Shown: positions 47,449-60,331 of the stretch, in pieces
How positions within the stretch are numbered: the first letter of the stretch is position 1
Layout: each line of letters begins with the position of its first letter
NCBI RefSeq assembly: GCF_963924675.1
Contig: NC_089227.1
Span: 47,300,080 to 47,364,079, forward strand
DNA from: Phocoena phocoena
Lineage: Eukaryota; Chordata; Mammalia; Artiodactyla; Phocoenidae
Direction: 5' to 3'
DNA: 64,000 bases
Program-made: the position numbers and the translations under genes
Notes under the pieces: model-generated
The model's database searches: none
What the model saw: the letters and a program-made list of their open reading frames with translations, nothing else
What the model was told of the DNA's origin: nothing

Positions 47449-48840
47449 TGTGTGTGTGTGTGTGAGCATTTTGTGCATAAACCCATATGTGTTAGAGTTG
47501 ACAGAGGGAGAGAAAGCCAATAAAACAAGGGAAATAAATTTTATGATGGGGTAATGTCAAATAAAATTTGGGATAGATAAGTTGGGTACAGATTATCAAG
47601 GATCTTGAAAAGTGTACACATGATCTGAAAAACTGTAGGAAGCCATAATCAATTTGACCAAGGAGCTGTATGATCAAAGTAACACTTTATAAACATTAGC
47701 ACTGCATTTGTGTACAGGATAGTCTGGAGAGGAGACAGGCAGTTTTATAGTTCTGAAAAAGTGTCTTTTAAAGTCAAAACATTTTAAAATCTTTGTAGAG
47801 CTAAATTGAAGAACTCCCCAAAACATAATATTTTCTTTCTTTCTTCTCAAAGGAATGCTGACGTAGCATGCTAAATAGTTTCATTGTGTCTTTGTACTTT
47901 CTTTCTAAAAGGAATATTAAAGAATTGCTATACTCTTTTAATCTGAGGAGCTCCATATACAGGGACTTTAACTTCTATCTAGAAATTTTACTGTGGGAAG
48001 ATTTCCTCTCAACATGCACAGTACTTATTTTTACTTGATGCCTTAATAATTCATTTCCAGTTTGGTGATTTTTATGTTAACATGGAGAAATTGATGAGGG
48101 CTCCCTGCCTAAAAATTCAAATGACTAAAGGTTGAAAGCTAAAACCTTTAGGGTTAGAGGAACTATGGTTATTTAGTGAAGACTAGGGAATAAGTTAAAA
48201 CTTTTCCCCCCAGTGGACATAGATTTATCTTATTACATAGTTTTTAATCTCTTACTAAAGATAATGCAAGAACGAACACATCTGTTTTGAAATATGTTTT
48301 CAAGGAGAGCCCAGAAAGAATTTTCTTACAGTAAGTTATACACTGGAGCAGATAGTAAGGAATGTTATAGATTTTCCTAGAAGAGTTTTGCTAAGGTTGT
48401 GGAGGTCCAATCTGAGTTTAGGCAAGACTCAAAAGTGTTAAAGGCAGAAGTGGAAGAGTTCTAGGGAAATTAGGGTTAAAGAAATATTAAAATAAATACC
48501 CTTTGACTTTTACCTTTAAAAGAGACTCAAATTTCAGGGAATGACTGGTGGTCTAATGAGGTGGATATCATAAAAACATATTCTGCAAGGTGATATGGCA
48601 ATAAACCAGTTAAGGAGTAAGGAAACTCAGTAAAAGAAAGATATGATTTTGAAATTTTGAGTATAGGATGTTTTCTGTCACTCATATTTGTTTTCTAGCT
48701 CAGTTCCCACCAAATATAGTTTTAAAAGATAAATGTTAAAAAATACTACAAATGCCTTGACTTTAACTTTTTTAAGCATTGGGTTCCATGCTGCACTGCT
48801 CTGGAACTCCTCTATCACAATGGTGAAGGTCCTCCCCCAC
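46216..48840. other. Intergenic sequence, no gene seen
   Basis: Contains old repeat-like text at about 47560-47740 and a GA/GT microsatellite. No exon was recognised. The frame running 45849-46541 is mostly SINE and L1. Confidence 0.4.
47405..47464. repeat. (GA)n(GT)n compound microsatellite
   Basis: About 21 GA units followed directly by about 8 GT units. Confidence 0.95.
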
Positions 48841-49264
48841 TGTATGAGTTTCCAGGGACGGCTATAAGAAAGTACAACAATCTGGGTGGCTTAAGCAATA
48901 AAAAGTGATTGTCTCACAGACGTGAAAGCTTGAAGTCAAAAATCAAGGTGTCAGAAAAGTTGGTTCTTTCTGAGGGACGCGAGGGGAAATTTGTTCCATG
49001 CCTCAATCCTAGCTTCTGGTAGCCTTGGAAGTTCCTTGGCTTGTAGATGGCATGATCTCTGTATCTTCACATCTTTCCTCTGTCTCTATGTTCACATTTC
49101 CCCTTTGTATAAGGACACAGTCATATTGGATCAAGACCCACCCTAATTACCTTATATTAAATTGATCATTGACAAAGACCTTATTTCCAAATAAGGGGGC
49201 ACTCACAGATCATGGGGGTTAGGACATCAATGTCTTTTGTGGGGACACAATTCAATCCATAACA
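48841..49264 (+). mobile_element. Solo LTR, ERVL/MaLR class
   Basis: Begins TGTATGAGTTTCC and ends CCATAACA, with a perfect 5-bp duplication CCCAC at 48836-48840 and 49265-49269. The internal text (GGTGGCTTAA, TTATTTCCAAATAAGG, GGGGACACAATTCAATCC) matches a very common mammalian LTR. The subfamily is not named with certainty. Confidence 0.85.
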
Positions 49265-49269
49265 CCCAC

Positions 49270-51049
49270 CATCACTGACCTCACCACTCACCCTAATGCA
49301 GCTTTGGCACCAAGAGAGGGCTAGTACTTCTGAGGTGGAACAAATGCCAAGTGTGGGAGAAGTGTAAGGTAGAACAGAAACAGAGGAATTGCTCGCAACA
49401 AATACAAATTTTTTAAAACATTAGGTGGATTAAAACCATTTGGTGGCTATCTAGGGACTCTCAAAGCTTATCAGTTTGAAAAGTCAGCAGCAAATTTTAC
49501 CTAAAATCTACCAAACATAAAATACTTGGAATGCTAATTTGATACTTTTCTTTTAATGTTCCTGTTTTCCTTGCAAGACCTAGATGTGACTTTTTTAAAT
49601 CCTTTATTTAAAATATATGAGGAAATTGGTCACGATTCACCATAAAATTTTGTTTACCTTGGAAAAGAAGGCTGTTACTTTAAAAGAAAACCTTATTAAA
49701 GCTCTACTTTTCTCTTTCATCCCCCAAAGAGAAAGAAAATCACTATATTCATCAAAAATATGCTACTGGGAAGATCCTGTAATTAAGCCTAACTTATAGG
49801 AAACAACGAACAACAAGGAAAACATCTGACTCTCTGGAAAGTTTTATGAAAACTCATATACTTACATAAAGAAAAATCTACAGAACCTAACCCATTTTTT
49901 TTTTTTTGCCAGAAAAGGAAAGCACTGGGAGTTGACACTGACCTTGTAAACAGCAAAGCCAAAGTTTCTGTAAAGCAAGGCTGCAGTTTCTCACAGCTAA
50001 GAGGTGTAGAGGCCAATATCAGAATCCAGCTCTTGTAATCCTCTGTGTTGCCTCACTACATAGTGCCCTGAGCCATATATTCCAAAACCTTTTGCACTTA
50101 CAGAGCAATTCCCTGACTATAGTAAGCCCTCCTTATTTGTACAAGTTAGGAATACTTTCAGTAGCAAATAGCAACACAGTAGACTAACAAAAGTAGATAG
50201 GGTTTGGAGGCAGCAGTGGTTTTTGCTTTGCTTTGTTTTGTTTTTCCATAACCCACACTCTGAAATAGAGTCCAGGACATGAGTGTTGATCCAATCTTGT
50301 CCTTAGGAATTGGGCACTTTCTACGCTTACTTTCCACCATTCTCAGCAAATTGACTTTTTGTCCTTATTTTTATCACTTCATGGTTTCAAATGACTCTCA
50401 CAGCACTTGCATCCTGTCTTTTAGGTTAAAAGAAGGAACACCAGGGACCAGTGAGCTACATTTTCATTTCTGTTGTTTTTTTAAGGAATAAAGACTTTCC
50501 CATAAACCTCCAACTTATCCCTTTTTGGTCAGATCTCAGTCACCCTTAGTTAAAATGAGGATGGGAAATTCAGTACATGGTAAAGGGACATAAGATCATC
50601 ATGATTTGCTTAGACTAAGGCTAAAAACATCATGACACTGAACCAAATCATGGTTCTGTAAGCAAGGAAGAACAGAGAAAATGCCAAAACAACTTTGGGG
50701 GTATTTCAGAAGGCTTTTGAGAATCCTTAAACGATAACCCATCACTGGAGCCTGAAGGAACAACAAAAAAGATGATTAAAACAATTAGCTACAAGAACAA
50801 ATAAGAAAAAATAGGGACTATTTCTCACTTTGGGAAGCTCAAGAAATACCACTGGATAAAAGCAGATTCCTTATGATAACAAAAATTGACTAAATTAATA
50901 ATCCACATAACAACAGCATTGATAGGGACACAAATAAGTATTTGCTGATCCTTAATGGACATTTGCCATAACATATTTAAATGCTAAATGGAATCATTTC
51001 AACAAGTGGCCTTATGAAAAATTTTACAATATCAAGAATGGGGCTTTGA
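49270..51049. other. Intergenic sequence, no gene seen
   Basis: No exon or clear repeat recognised. Confidence 0.4.
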
Positions 51050-51195
51050 AAACTCTAATGTGCTTACAAATCACATGGGAATATTGTTAAAATGTAGATT
51101 CTAATTCAGTAGGTCTGGATAGGGCCAGAGACTGAATTTCTAACAATTTCCCAGACGGTGCTAATGGTTCTCGTCCATAGGCGATACTTTGATTA
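51050..51195 (+). mobile_element. MER5A-like hAT fragment
   Basis: CTAATGTGCTTACAAATCAC, TTCTAATTCAGTAGGTCTGG, ATTTCTAACAATTTCCCAGA. Confidence 0.75.
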
Positions 51196-51240
51196 GTAAG
51201 GATCTAGAAAACAATTCGTATCTTTTAAATTATTTCAGCA

Positions 51241-51600
51241 AAGGGGCTTCCCTGGTGGCACAGTGGTTAAGAATCTGCCCGCCAATGCAAGGGACACCGG
51301 TTTGATCCCTGGCCCGGGAAGATCCCACATGCCGCAGAGCAACTAAGCCCGTGCGCCACAACTACTGAGCCTGAGCTCTAGAGCCCGCAAGCCACAACTA
51401 CTGAGCCCACGTGCCACAACTACTGAAGCCTGCATGCCTAGAGCCCATGCTCCGCAACAAGAGAAGCCATGACAATGAGAAGCCTCCACTCACCACAACT
51501 AGGGAAAGCCTGCACTCAGCAATGAAGACCCAACACAGCGGTAAATAAATTAATTAATTAATTAATTTAAAAAAAGAAATCAAAGAGGTCTAAAATAAAT
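51241..51600 (+). mobile_element. CHR-type tRNA-derived SINE, long form with extra ACTACTGAG units
   Basis: GGGGCTTCCCTGGTGGCACA head, three CAACTACTGA units, and an (ATTA)n/A-rich tail. Duplication AAATTATTTCAGCA (51227-51240) and AAATAATTTCAGCA (51601-51614). Confidence 0.93.
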
Positions 51601-51840
51601 AAATAATTTCAGCATGATATGAAGTTTACCTTTGGTTGAGATTTTTGCAAAAAATCATTCTTGCTTTGGGTGAGAATGTTTTTGTGAGGAAAACATTCCC
51701 TGGAATGTTAATAAAAACCATTTTGAATAATTAGTTACTACAGACGTCACTTTTGCTTCTTTCACATAGCTTCACTCTCAATCACGTACTAGTCACAAGT
51801 GATTTTTCCTCTTAATATTACTGGGAAAAAAACCATTTTT

Positions 51841-51954
51841 TTTTTCCGTCACACCACGTGGCATGTGGGATCTTAGTTCCCCAACCAGGGATCGAACCTG
51901 GGCACCCTGCAGTAAAAGCGCAGAGTTTTAACCACTGGACCGCCAGGGAAGTCC
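51841..51954 (-). mobile_element. Short tRNA-derived SINE (Bov-tA-like)
   Basis: T-run at left; ACCACTGGACCGCCAGGGAA gives the reversed head at right. 8-bp duplication CCATTTTT at 51833-51840 and 51955-51962. Confidence 0.85.
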
Positions 51955-52635
51955 CCATTTTTATTATAAACCCAAATGCCTTCTAAGGATAGAGAATCCT
52001 TAGAAATGGACTCAGAAACCCCCTTTGTTCTGTGAGCATTTTGATAGGTCTGGCTTCGAGGTTTTAGCCAGAAGCCCTTTAAATGCAGACCAATTATTTA
52101 ATGCTTCTGGGTTTATTACCTTCAGCACACCTTCTAGATAAAGTATGAAATTAGGGTCAAGGTTTTTACTCATTTGTGTGCAGTTGCTTGAAAATGACCT
52201 TTTAGTCCCCGGCTAGGCAGGGCCAGGGATGGGGAGAGGAGGTCACAATAAAACAAAGTAAGGGATCGAGGTCTACTAGAAGGACATCAGAGGCTATGCA
52301 GAGCACACAGGCTGAGGCAGTGACCTAATGTTTACCCCTCCCGAGTGTGCAGGGAAGACAGGAATTCCTCCTTGCATTACAACTCTACAGACACTGCATC
52401 TTTCCTTATCTTTGAACAATAAATTCCTTAACATGGTACACATTTTAAGGTTCTCTTAATGTTTGATGATGCCCAAGAAGTCAAATTCATTTAGGTACAC
52501 TCAGGGTTCTGTGTTTCTTCATGGGTATTAGCTATAAGAATATGTGCTAAAAGTGACTATCAGATTTAATGACTGTGGACCCTGAATGGCATTTTATCTA
52601 AGAGCCAGAATTGATCTCCCTCGTTTTCTGTCTGT

Positions 52636-52810
52636 GTGTAATGGATGGAATATTTGTGTCCCCGCTCCCAAATACATATGGTTAAGCTCTAACCATCAAT
52701 GTGGTGGCATTTGGAGATGGGGCCTTTGAGAGGTAATTAGAGTTAATTGAGGTCATGAGGGTAGAGTCTTCATGATGGGACTAGTGGCCTTATAAGGAGA
52801 GGAAAGACTT
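52636..52810 (+). mobile_element. MLT1 (MaLR) LTR fragment
   Basis: GTGTAATGGATGGAATATTT, GTGGCATTTGGAGATGGGGC, TGATGGGACTAGTGGCCTTA: the 5' half of an MLT1 LTR. Confidence 0.8.
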
Positions 52811-54183
52811 CTCTGGCAAAGCTTTAAAAAAAATATTATAAGTGTGGCAATGGTCGTTTCCTCAGAATAGTATTCCCTCTAGCTGGTTTAAGCAAAAGAG
52901 GTTTTTGTTTTGTTTTAATAGAGCAGTAAAAGGCTTACAGATTAATTGAGAAACAGTCTTGAGGTTGAGAAATTTCCAAAGCCACACCACACAACTGGGC
53001 CACCTGGGAGCAGGGCCACGATAGGAAGTCCAATTATGGCTGCTGACTACACACCCAGCACCTGCTACAACTGTGTTTTATGCCTCCCGCCCCATTTCCT
53101 TCAGTCCTGAATTCAAGTTTTTCACGAGTGCGTCTTTTTGGCACAACCTGAATCATAGCCAGAAAGCTACTTTGGAGTCTGAAAAGTGTTACTTTTAGCT
53201 TTCCAGCCTCTGCAGTTTAGGGAGGAGATTGAAAAGATTATTAAATAGTTAAAACCATAGTATCAGCCATAATAAGCAAAACAAAATAGGCAAAAGTCTC
53301 AAACTCACTTAAATCAACTTATGAAATTCTAGCTTTTGGCCCTTCAGGGAATGTCACCCTAACGACACACTAAATCACCCATTTGCCTAGGACCCATTCC
53401 CTCTAAACAGGCTTGGTTTTTCACCATCCGTTTTCATCCCTGTACCAGACCTACCTCCTAAGTCTCCTCACATCCTCATGGCCTCGTCTGTTCCCTACCT
53501 GAGTGCTGCTTGCCCTGATTCCTGATTAAGAGCAGGCCAGCAATGGCTGACTGGCTCATCCCATTCCAGTAGTTATAAAACCTTGAAGATTCACCATTTA
53601 ACACTGGTTAACTCAGCCTCCACTGCAAATTCTGGGGAGAAAAGGCCAGGCTCTGATATGGCCTCCATCACTTTTATCATGGCAGAAACCACAGACGCTC
53701 CAGTAGCTGGTGGTCCAACTCCACCAGCTGTCCGGAGGGAAGATGGGAAAGTTAACACTGGCAAACCAGAGGTGAGAAACAGGATACAGAAAGAAGTCTG
53801 TAGATAGCCTGTTCACCCTTCTTTCCATGGAGGCCTGTTCTGAGACGCTGGGAATTCATGAGTTCTCTCTGGAGGTGTTCTGCATAACTGAGCAACCATT
53901 TGAATGTCCTATAACTAGATCTCCCTAACATGATTTTTAAAATTTATTTCTAGCCTGCCTTTTTGCCTCATTCTTGCTCCCCTAGGACTGCACTCCACAA
54001 GAAAACATGTGCTCATGAGATTAACCTCAGACTCTTTTCTCAGGAACCCAGGCTAAGATAACACCTTTGCATATAGCAGTCTCTCAGTATAGAAAGACAT
54101 TTTCTTTTTGCTAACCACATCCAACTTCTTAAAATCTGGCTCAAAATATTCCCCTCTAGAGAAACCCATACTTCACTAATCAT
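52811..54183. other. Intergenic sequence, no gene seen
   Basis: An open frame at 53583-53807 ends near a donor-like GTGAGA, but nothing in it is recognised, so it is not called as a gene. Confidence 0.4.
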
Positions 54184-54196
54184 TTCATTACTTCTT

Positions 54197-54412
54197 TTTT
54201 TTTTTTTTTTTTTTTTTGCCGTACGCGGGCCTCTCACTGTTGTGGCCTCTCCCGTTGCGGAGCACAGGTTCCGGACGCTCAGGCTCAGCGGCCATGGCTC
54301 ACGGGCCCAGCCGCTCTGCGGCATGTGGGATCTTCCCGGACCGGGGCACGAACCCGTGTCCCCTGCATCAGCAGGCGGACTCTCAACCCCTGCACCACCA
54401 GGGAAGCCCCAA
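54197..54412 (-). mobile_element. CHR-2-like cetacean SINE
   Basis: 23-nt T-run at left, reversed head at right. Duplication TTCATTACTTCTT at 54184-54196 and 54413-54425. Confidence 0.95.
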
Positions 54413-54514
54413 TTCATTACTTCTTATCCAACCTCATTTACTTTTAATTTTTTCCTGAATGTTTCCTATGATTATATTAATTTGTGCATTTCTTCACTTC
54501 ATTTGTATATACGG

Positions 54515-54990
54515 TCACCGGCAAAGCCCACTGGGGTCCCAGAAAAAAATAAGACAGAATCTCGGTGGTAAAGTCTAACCTCCTCTTTCACGCTTCGTCT
54601 AGTTTCACGTACAGAGGCCTCAACCTCGGCGCTTCATACCAGAGTTTCTCACGAGAAACGACCAGCGGACACCTCAGCTCCTGGGCCCTGTGCGGAAGCG
54701 CTGTGCAGTGCACTGCAATTTAAGATGGCGGCGGCGGGCCGCGTGCAGAGAAGCTGCGCCCAGCACTTGTGATCTCGCGCAGCGAGCACAGCTGCGCCCG
54801 CCTCTGAGCACTCCGCCCCCTCCCCCGCTGACAAGATCCCTGTAAGCAGACCCACCCACCGTGGCCTGTCCCGGGGGGCATGTGTTCTAGGGGCAAGCTT
54901 GCACCTCTTCTTTCTTTGATCAAAGAGTAAAAAGCTTTTCTTTGCTCCTGATCCAAATCGGGTCTCGTTCTGTTAGCCCCAATGACACAG
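54515..54990 (+). mobile_element. Endogenous retrovirus solo LTR (ERV1-like), CpG-rich copy
   Basis: Homologous to the LTR at 37870. It contains AAGATGGCGGC at 54722-54732, a CpG-dense middle at about 54660-54870, and a CTTTGATCAAAGAGTAAAAA poly(A)-signal-like region near 54914. No retroviral genes are adjacent. Exact ends are not certain. Confidence 0.7.
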
Positions 54991-56712
54991 AGCAGGAGGA
55001 CGCCTGTTGGAGGCAGACTTGGGAGGGTCAATAACAGTATTAGGTCTGATTTTCTCTTTTCCTCAAGCTAAGAGCATAGACTGTCACTTTCTTAAGATAC
55101 ATTTTCTCAGTAATGCTTAATACAAGGGCTCTGCCACTAAGTGTGCCCAGTGTAAACGTGGTTTGAGGTTGAGAGTGGAGGTGTCCGTCCACCCTCTGGT
55201 GCTTCCCTGCCTGCATCAGCATTTCTTCTAAGCCCACTTTGTCTTCCTAAGGCAGCCCCAGGCTTTCCAGGGCCAATCTGCTGCTCCTCCCCTTGGGTCC
55301 GACCCTCCAATAGGAATTATCTTCCTCCTGCATGCAGTTCTCTGTCCACTGCTCAGCCTTGAAAAACAACAGACTTGGTCTGGGTCCCATTCTTGACTAC
55401 TCGGCTGATACACAATTTATGCCAAGTCATTAATGACTAAAGGGAGGACACCTGAGGTGAATGAATTCATGTCTTTAAGGATATACCGTAAACAGCTGCC
55501 TTAAATCGATGTGGACTTACTCTAAAAATGAAATTTAGACACTAAAGTAGCTTAATGAAGGAAAATTTTCTGAGCAAGATGATTTAAATTCAGTGATTGC
55601 AGTGTTGGATTGCAATATTCTAAAACTCCAGTATATCGTGCTATTGATTGTTAAGAACCACTCTTTTAGTTGGTGATACCATTATTTTAGTAGTTAAAAA
55701 ATCTGAATTATTTATGTCTTGAGAAGTACCTAGAGAGTTAAACCCAGCATTGAAAGGGAGGCTTTACGATTTCTCAAGGTGTCTGGGCTAGTGAGTGAAA
55801 AAGATTGGAAGTCTTAACACAGATTTTCCCAGATCAAATTCTTTCTAGTTCTACTTCTTGAAAGAAGTATTTTTAGAAATTATTTTTTAGCATTAACCTG
55901 AGTATATAAAGAAGGAGAGTCTCCCTAAAAGAGAATTATAAAGAACAAAGACTCAGTCTTACCCTCAAAATATTTGCACTTCGAATGGGGTCAGGTTGAT
56001 AGCAAAAAACAATCAGTGTTCAGTGGTGGAAACTCCTTATCTGTTTGATTGATTTGTTTTGTTTGTTTGAACAAAGGCTGTTTCAGAGCAGAAATTAAGA
56101 ACCAGGCAACTTGCAAATCCACAGCTGGGCCTTAGTAACAAAAACTACAGCTCACTGTCAATAAAAATATTGAAGTCTTTAATAAAAAATAAAAATTTCT
56201 AAAATATATTAGCACATAAAGGTAAGATTACTTGTAGGTAAAAGATGAGAGAAAGAAATTTGGATTTAGTTTATATTTAATCTCTTAACTATTCCTCCAG
56301 CTAGTATAAAATATGAAAAATCATTCCTAGGGGCTAGAAAAATTTGCCCCAAAATAGGCTCACCATCAAAGATGTCACCATTGATACACATGGTTCTTAA
56401 GATCAGACCTGCAAAACAAATCAAATAATTTAATTCATTTTCAATTTTCAGGATTTATTTTTTCACTTTTTGTAATGTTAGTTTATTTGGTATAAGTACT
56501 TTTTTATTGCATTTCCCCTGCTATTAATTCAAATTAGAATGGTAATGTATGTTTAATATTTATATTTTTGAAATTTAAGTTTCATTTAATGTTATATGTT
56601 TATACATTTTATAGGTGACATCTGCCAAATATTTAGTTTCAATGATTTTTAAAAAATTTTCTGAATTCTGAACAGTTTTTAAATAAACAACAGGTATTAA
56701 TACCAGGTTATC
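54991..56712. other. Intergenic sequence, no gene seen
   Basis: No exon or clear repeat recognised. Confidence 0.4.
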
Positions 56713-56726
56713 AATACATTATGAAA

Positions 56727-56924
56727 GAGACTTCCCTGGTGGTACAGTGGTGAAGACTTTGCCTGCCAGTGCAGGGGCTGCAGGTTTGATCCCTGGTCAG
56801 GGAGCTAAGATCCCACATGCCTTGCGGGCAAAAAAAAAAAACCCAAAACATAAAACAGAAGCAATATTGTAACAAATTCAATAAAAGCTTTAAAAATTGT
56901 CCACATGAAAAAAAACCTTAAAAA
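56727..56924 (+). mobile_element. Short tRNA-derived SINE (Bov-tA-like)
   Basis: GAGACTTCCCTGGTGGTACA head, GGTTTGATCCCTGGTCAGGG B-box region, and a long A-rich tail. 14-bp perfect duplication AATACATTATGAAA at 56713-56726 and 56925-56938. Confidence 0.92.
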
Positions 56925-56938
56925 AATACATTATGAAA

Positions 56939-59535
56939 TAAATATGAAATATCAGTATGTCATTCTGCTCCAATAGTGTCATCATGATTTTCTGTGGCTC
57001 TTCTTAATAATGCCACTTAAATGACCACCAGTTCTAGTCGGCTGAATGTACAAGTGAATGTTCAGTGTATTTTTTCTGATACTCCTCTCCCCAATGCCTC
57101 TCTCTCCTCTGAACAACTCATTATTTCTTCTTCCCAGGGGTGTCTTCTGACCCTGCAAACTCGGAAAGGGGAAAACAGCTATTTCTTGAGCATCAACTCT
57201 GTGCCTAGCACTGTGTTCCACGCTTTCCATAATCATCTCATTTAATCATCACAATTACTCAGTGTGTTCCTTGTCAAAATCTCCATTTTATAGCTGAGGG
57301 AATGGACGCTAAGTGGTGTTGAATAGCACATGAGCTGTCACATTTCTGAGAAGTTGTCTGGCTCCTCTGTGCTGAGCCCAGTGTCCTCTTCCTTTTGCTT
57401 CACTACATCAGGACTCTCGGTCTCCGCCTTGTGTACTAAGTCTGCAGAAATTGCTTTATTGCACACCTACACAAGACACTTTGTTTTTAAAAACTTGAAG
57501 TACTTTTTCAATAATTAAATAGTATTTTATCTTCAACTAAGTTGGAGGTGGGAATAGATGGCCTTTGTGGTCTTCTCATTCCCTGAGGGGGTCTATGAAA
57601 TGACAAAGAAGGCAAATGCCTAAAATAGCAAAAGGAATGTGGTGAGACAATCCAGAAAACATCCTGAGAAGGCCTTCAGGAGGAAAACAGAAACTTGAAG
57701 ACATAATGAACATATTATACTTTCTCCTAAAGCAAAAATACAAATTGGGCATCTGACTTGCTCTTCGATATTGAAACATGTAGAGATTTTCTGAATATTT
57801 ATTCTCTTTAGGTGATTAGGATTAATGAGATCTCCCACCTGTGAAGCACTGACTGTTTGCTAAGCACTTCAGATTTGTCAGCGGTTTACTGAACATTGTG
57901 AACTCAGCAGGATTCAAACTCCATAGGGTTTTATTTTTCTTCAATCACTGCTGTAAAACATGCTCCATCGAATCTCCCCTTCCCAAGACTTTATGGCGCC
58001 TCCGGCAGATGCCAGTTTTCTGAACTTTTCAGGTTGTAAAAGATATACTCCAGTGCCATCCACTTGCAAGGAGAGGGGGCATCTCTTGATGATCTCCCCC
58101 CTTCCCCACCCCACACATCTTCTGAGCCCTTTGCTGTGTTGAAGACAGGGAGACAGAATTCTCAAAGGGAGCGGAAATGTTTTTACTTACCGGTTGCCAC
58201 TCTGCTCTCTCCCAGGGCAACCATCCAAATCTGTACCTCTTGGTAGACACCTGATGATTCTCTGGAAGGCTCTTCTGCCGCCTCTTCACTGAGTTGCCAC
58301 CTCTCATGGGAAATTAGCTCCAGTGGACCTTTTCCAATCTCTCCCAGATCCCATCCCTATAAATCCATTCTACAAGCTTTTGCTGCTGGGGTCTCTTCTT
58401 AGTCACACGTTACGGTGGGGTTCCAGTAATTCAAGATTTCCATGGTATCCACTTGACCTAGAGAAGTCTCATGCATCTTTTTCCTGCCAGATAATGGAAA
58501 TATGCCCTATTCCCCTACTGCTCATTTTCTCTACCCTGAGTTTTTTCCCTAATTCTCTTTCCCGTTGCTTACGTAGGCACAAAGTGCAGTGTAGTAAGTC
58601 CATTCATTGCATAAGTAGGTATCCAACTGAAAAATGAGATTCCAGGCTCAACTTCTTGCCAGCACCCCTGTCCCCAATCTCTACAGATCATTCTCCTGGG
58701 GAAACCCGTTGGTTTATTTTAGAAGGAGCACCCTCCAAGGGTGGAAGGAAAAGACATGGAACTCTTTCTGAAGCTGGAGATTACAATTCAGTAGTTCCCT
58801 CAAGATTAGATTAGTGAGTAGAGAGTGATAACTGAGGCAGCAGAATGAATTTGCCTCTTAATAAATCTCAATCATCTCTCTGTCCTCTAATTATCATCTA
58901 TTTTCCCCAAGTTTGGAGCCAAGATGCCAGTTCTGAGACAATAAGAAAAGTCCCACTCAGTACCTTATCACAAATGCAATGTATACGAACTCCACACAAT
59001 TCTGAATGATAGGTATTATTATGACTTAGAGTGAAGCTCAAAAAATAATCAGTGTTATGCTGTGAGGGGAAGAGAATTTCCATCATCTCATACCATGCTT
59101 GGCACTAGGGCTCAATAAATACTTATTGAATAAATAAATAATGTGACTGAATAGCCAAGGTCATGCTTAGGAAGTGGAGAAATGACATTCTTTTTGACTA
59201 TCAACATCTCCCTAAATAAAGTGTCATCATCACACCAACACAGATCATAACCACAGTCCAGTGTTATAACATCTCCTTCTGTCTGACTCAGATGTATCTT
59301 TCAGAGAAATTATCTCATTTCTCTCCCCATATTGGAATCTAGCCCCAGGAGGGTTCCATCTACATACATGTGAAACCAATTAGCGGGTCCTAAGAACAGA
59401 ATGAGCTTATCCAGCCTGAGCTTGGCTTTCTACATTTTGCAGTTGCATATGGTTGGTGAAATCACTCCATGGCAGAATCTTTAACTTTCACACAGATCAT
59501 TCTCCCCTGAGCTTTTCTGTTTTCAGTTGCTTAAT
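56939..59535. other. Intergenic sequence, no gene seen
   Basis: Contains MIR-like text near 57190-57300 and 59080-59140. No exon recognised. Confidence 0.4.
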
Positions 59536-59545
59536 AAGCAATAAG

Positions 59546-59595
59546 AACACACCATTGCAAAGCAATTATACCCCAATAAAGATGTTAAAAAAAAA
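59546..59595 (+). mobile_element. Very short 5'-truncated L1 insertion
   Basis: Only about 50 bp: the last piece of the artiodactyl-type L1 3' UTR (CATTGCAAAGCAATTATACC, CCAATAAAGATGTTAAAA) and its tail. Flanked by the perfect 10-bp duplication AAGCAATAAG at 59536-59545 and 59596-59605. Confidence 0.85.
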
Positions 59596-59605
59596 AAGCA
59601 ATAAG

Positions 59606-60331
59606 GATCTGTGTGATATTTATCATCTCTTAATTACTGTAGGTTCTCAACTTCAGTGTCTGTATAAGGCTGGTGAGTTACTTATAGGGACTTTAAACTG
59701 AAAAAGTATTGGGTGGGTGAATGAGTGGATGGATGGATGAATTGGGTGAATGCCTACATTTCAGGTAGTTGACACCACGTAAATGTATCTGGATTAATCG
59801 GCATTCCGTAAACCAAAAAGCAGCTGAATCTTAGAAACTTAGAGAACTATGCAAACAAGAAGCTATACCCTATACAAATATAGGAAATATATGAAAAACT
59901 CACTTTAAAATACTTACTCAAAAATTGACACTTGCCAATTATGGAGGAAAAAATAGTTTAAAATATTTGGTTATAGAGCTGAACCAAATGGAAACACTGA
60001 GGATTTGGCAAGAGTACCTCTGAAAGAAGATAAACGTTTTCTTATCACTTTACCAGCACTGGTTGAATTTCAAGTAATCTTTGTGTTCCTTGCCAAAGCT
60101 ACAGCAGAGGGCTAGCTTGGGAGGGCACCAACTCAAACCCTGCGTGTACCTGTATGAAATGGGACAGGTTGGTGGTTATTCTCCTCGGGCACTGCTTCTA
60201 AGGCCCAGGGCCCAAGGCTATGAGATGCAAAATGAACGAAAGTACAAGGAATGTATTTGCACTTGGCTTTGAATAGCATGATTACGGTGGCCCAAAGGTA
60301 TGTAGTGGTCTCTAACAATCATTTAAAAAAC
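59606..60331. other. Intergenic sequence, no gene seen
   Basis: No exon or clear repeat beyond a short TGGA/GGAT-type run near 59725. Confidence 0.4.

Noticed and set aside
53583..53807. 74-codon frame ending near GTGAGA
   Set aside because: No family recognised, no acceptor or partner exons found; could be an unknown exon but evidence is too thin.
37870..54990. The two LTRs as ends of one provirus
   Set aside because: The DNA between them holds unrelated L1s, SINEs and other LTRs, and no retroviral genes.
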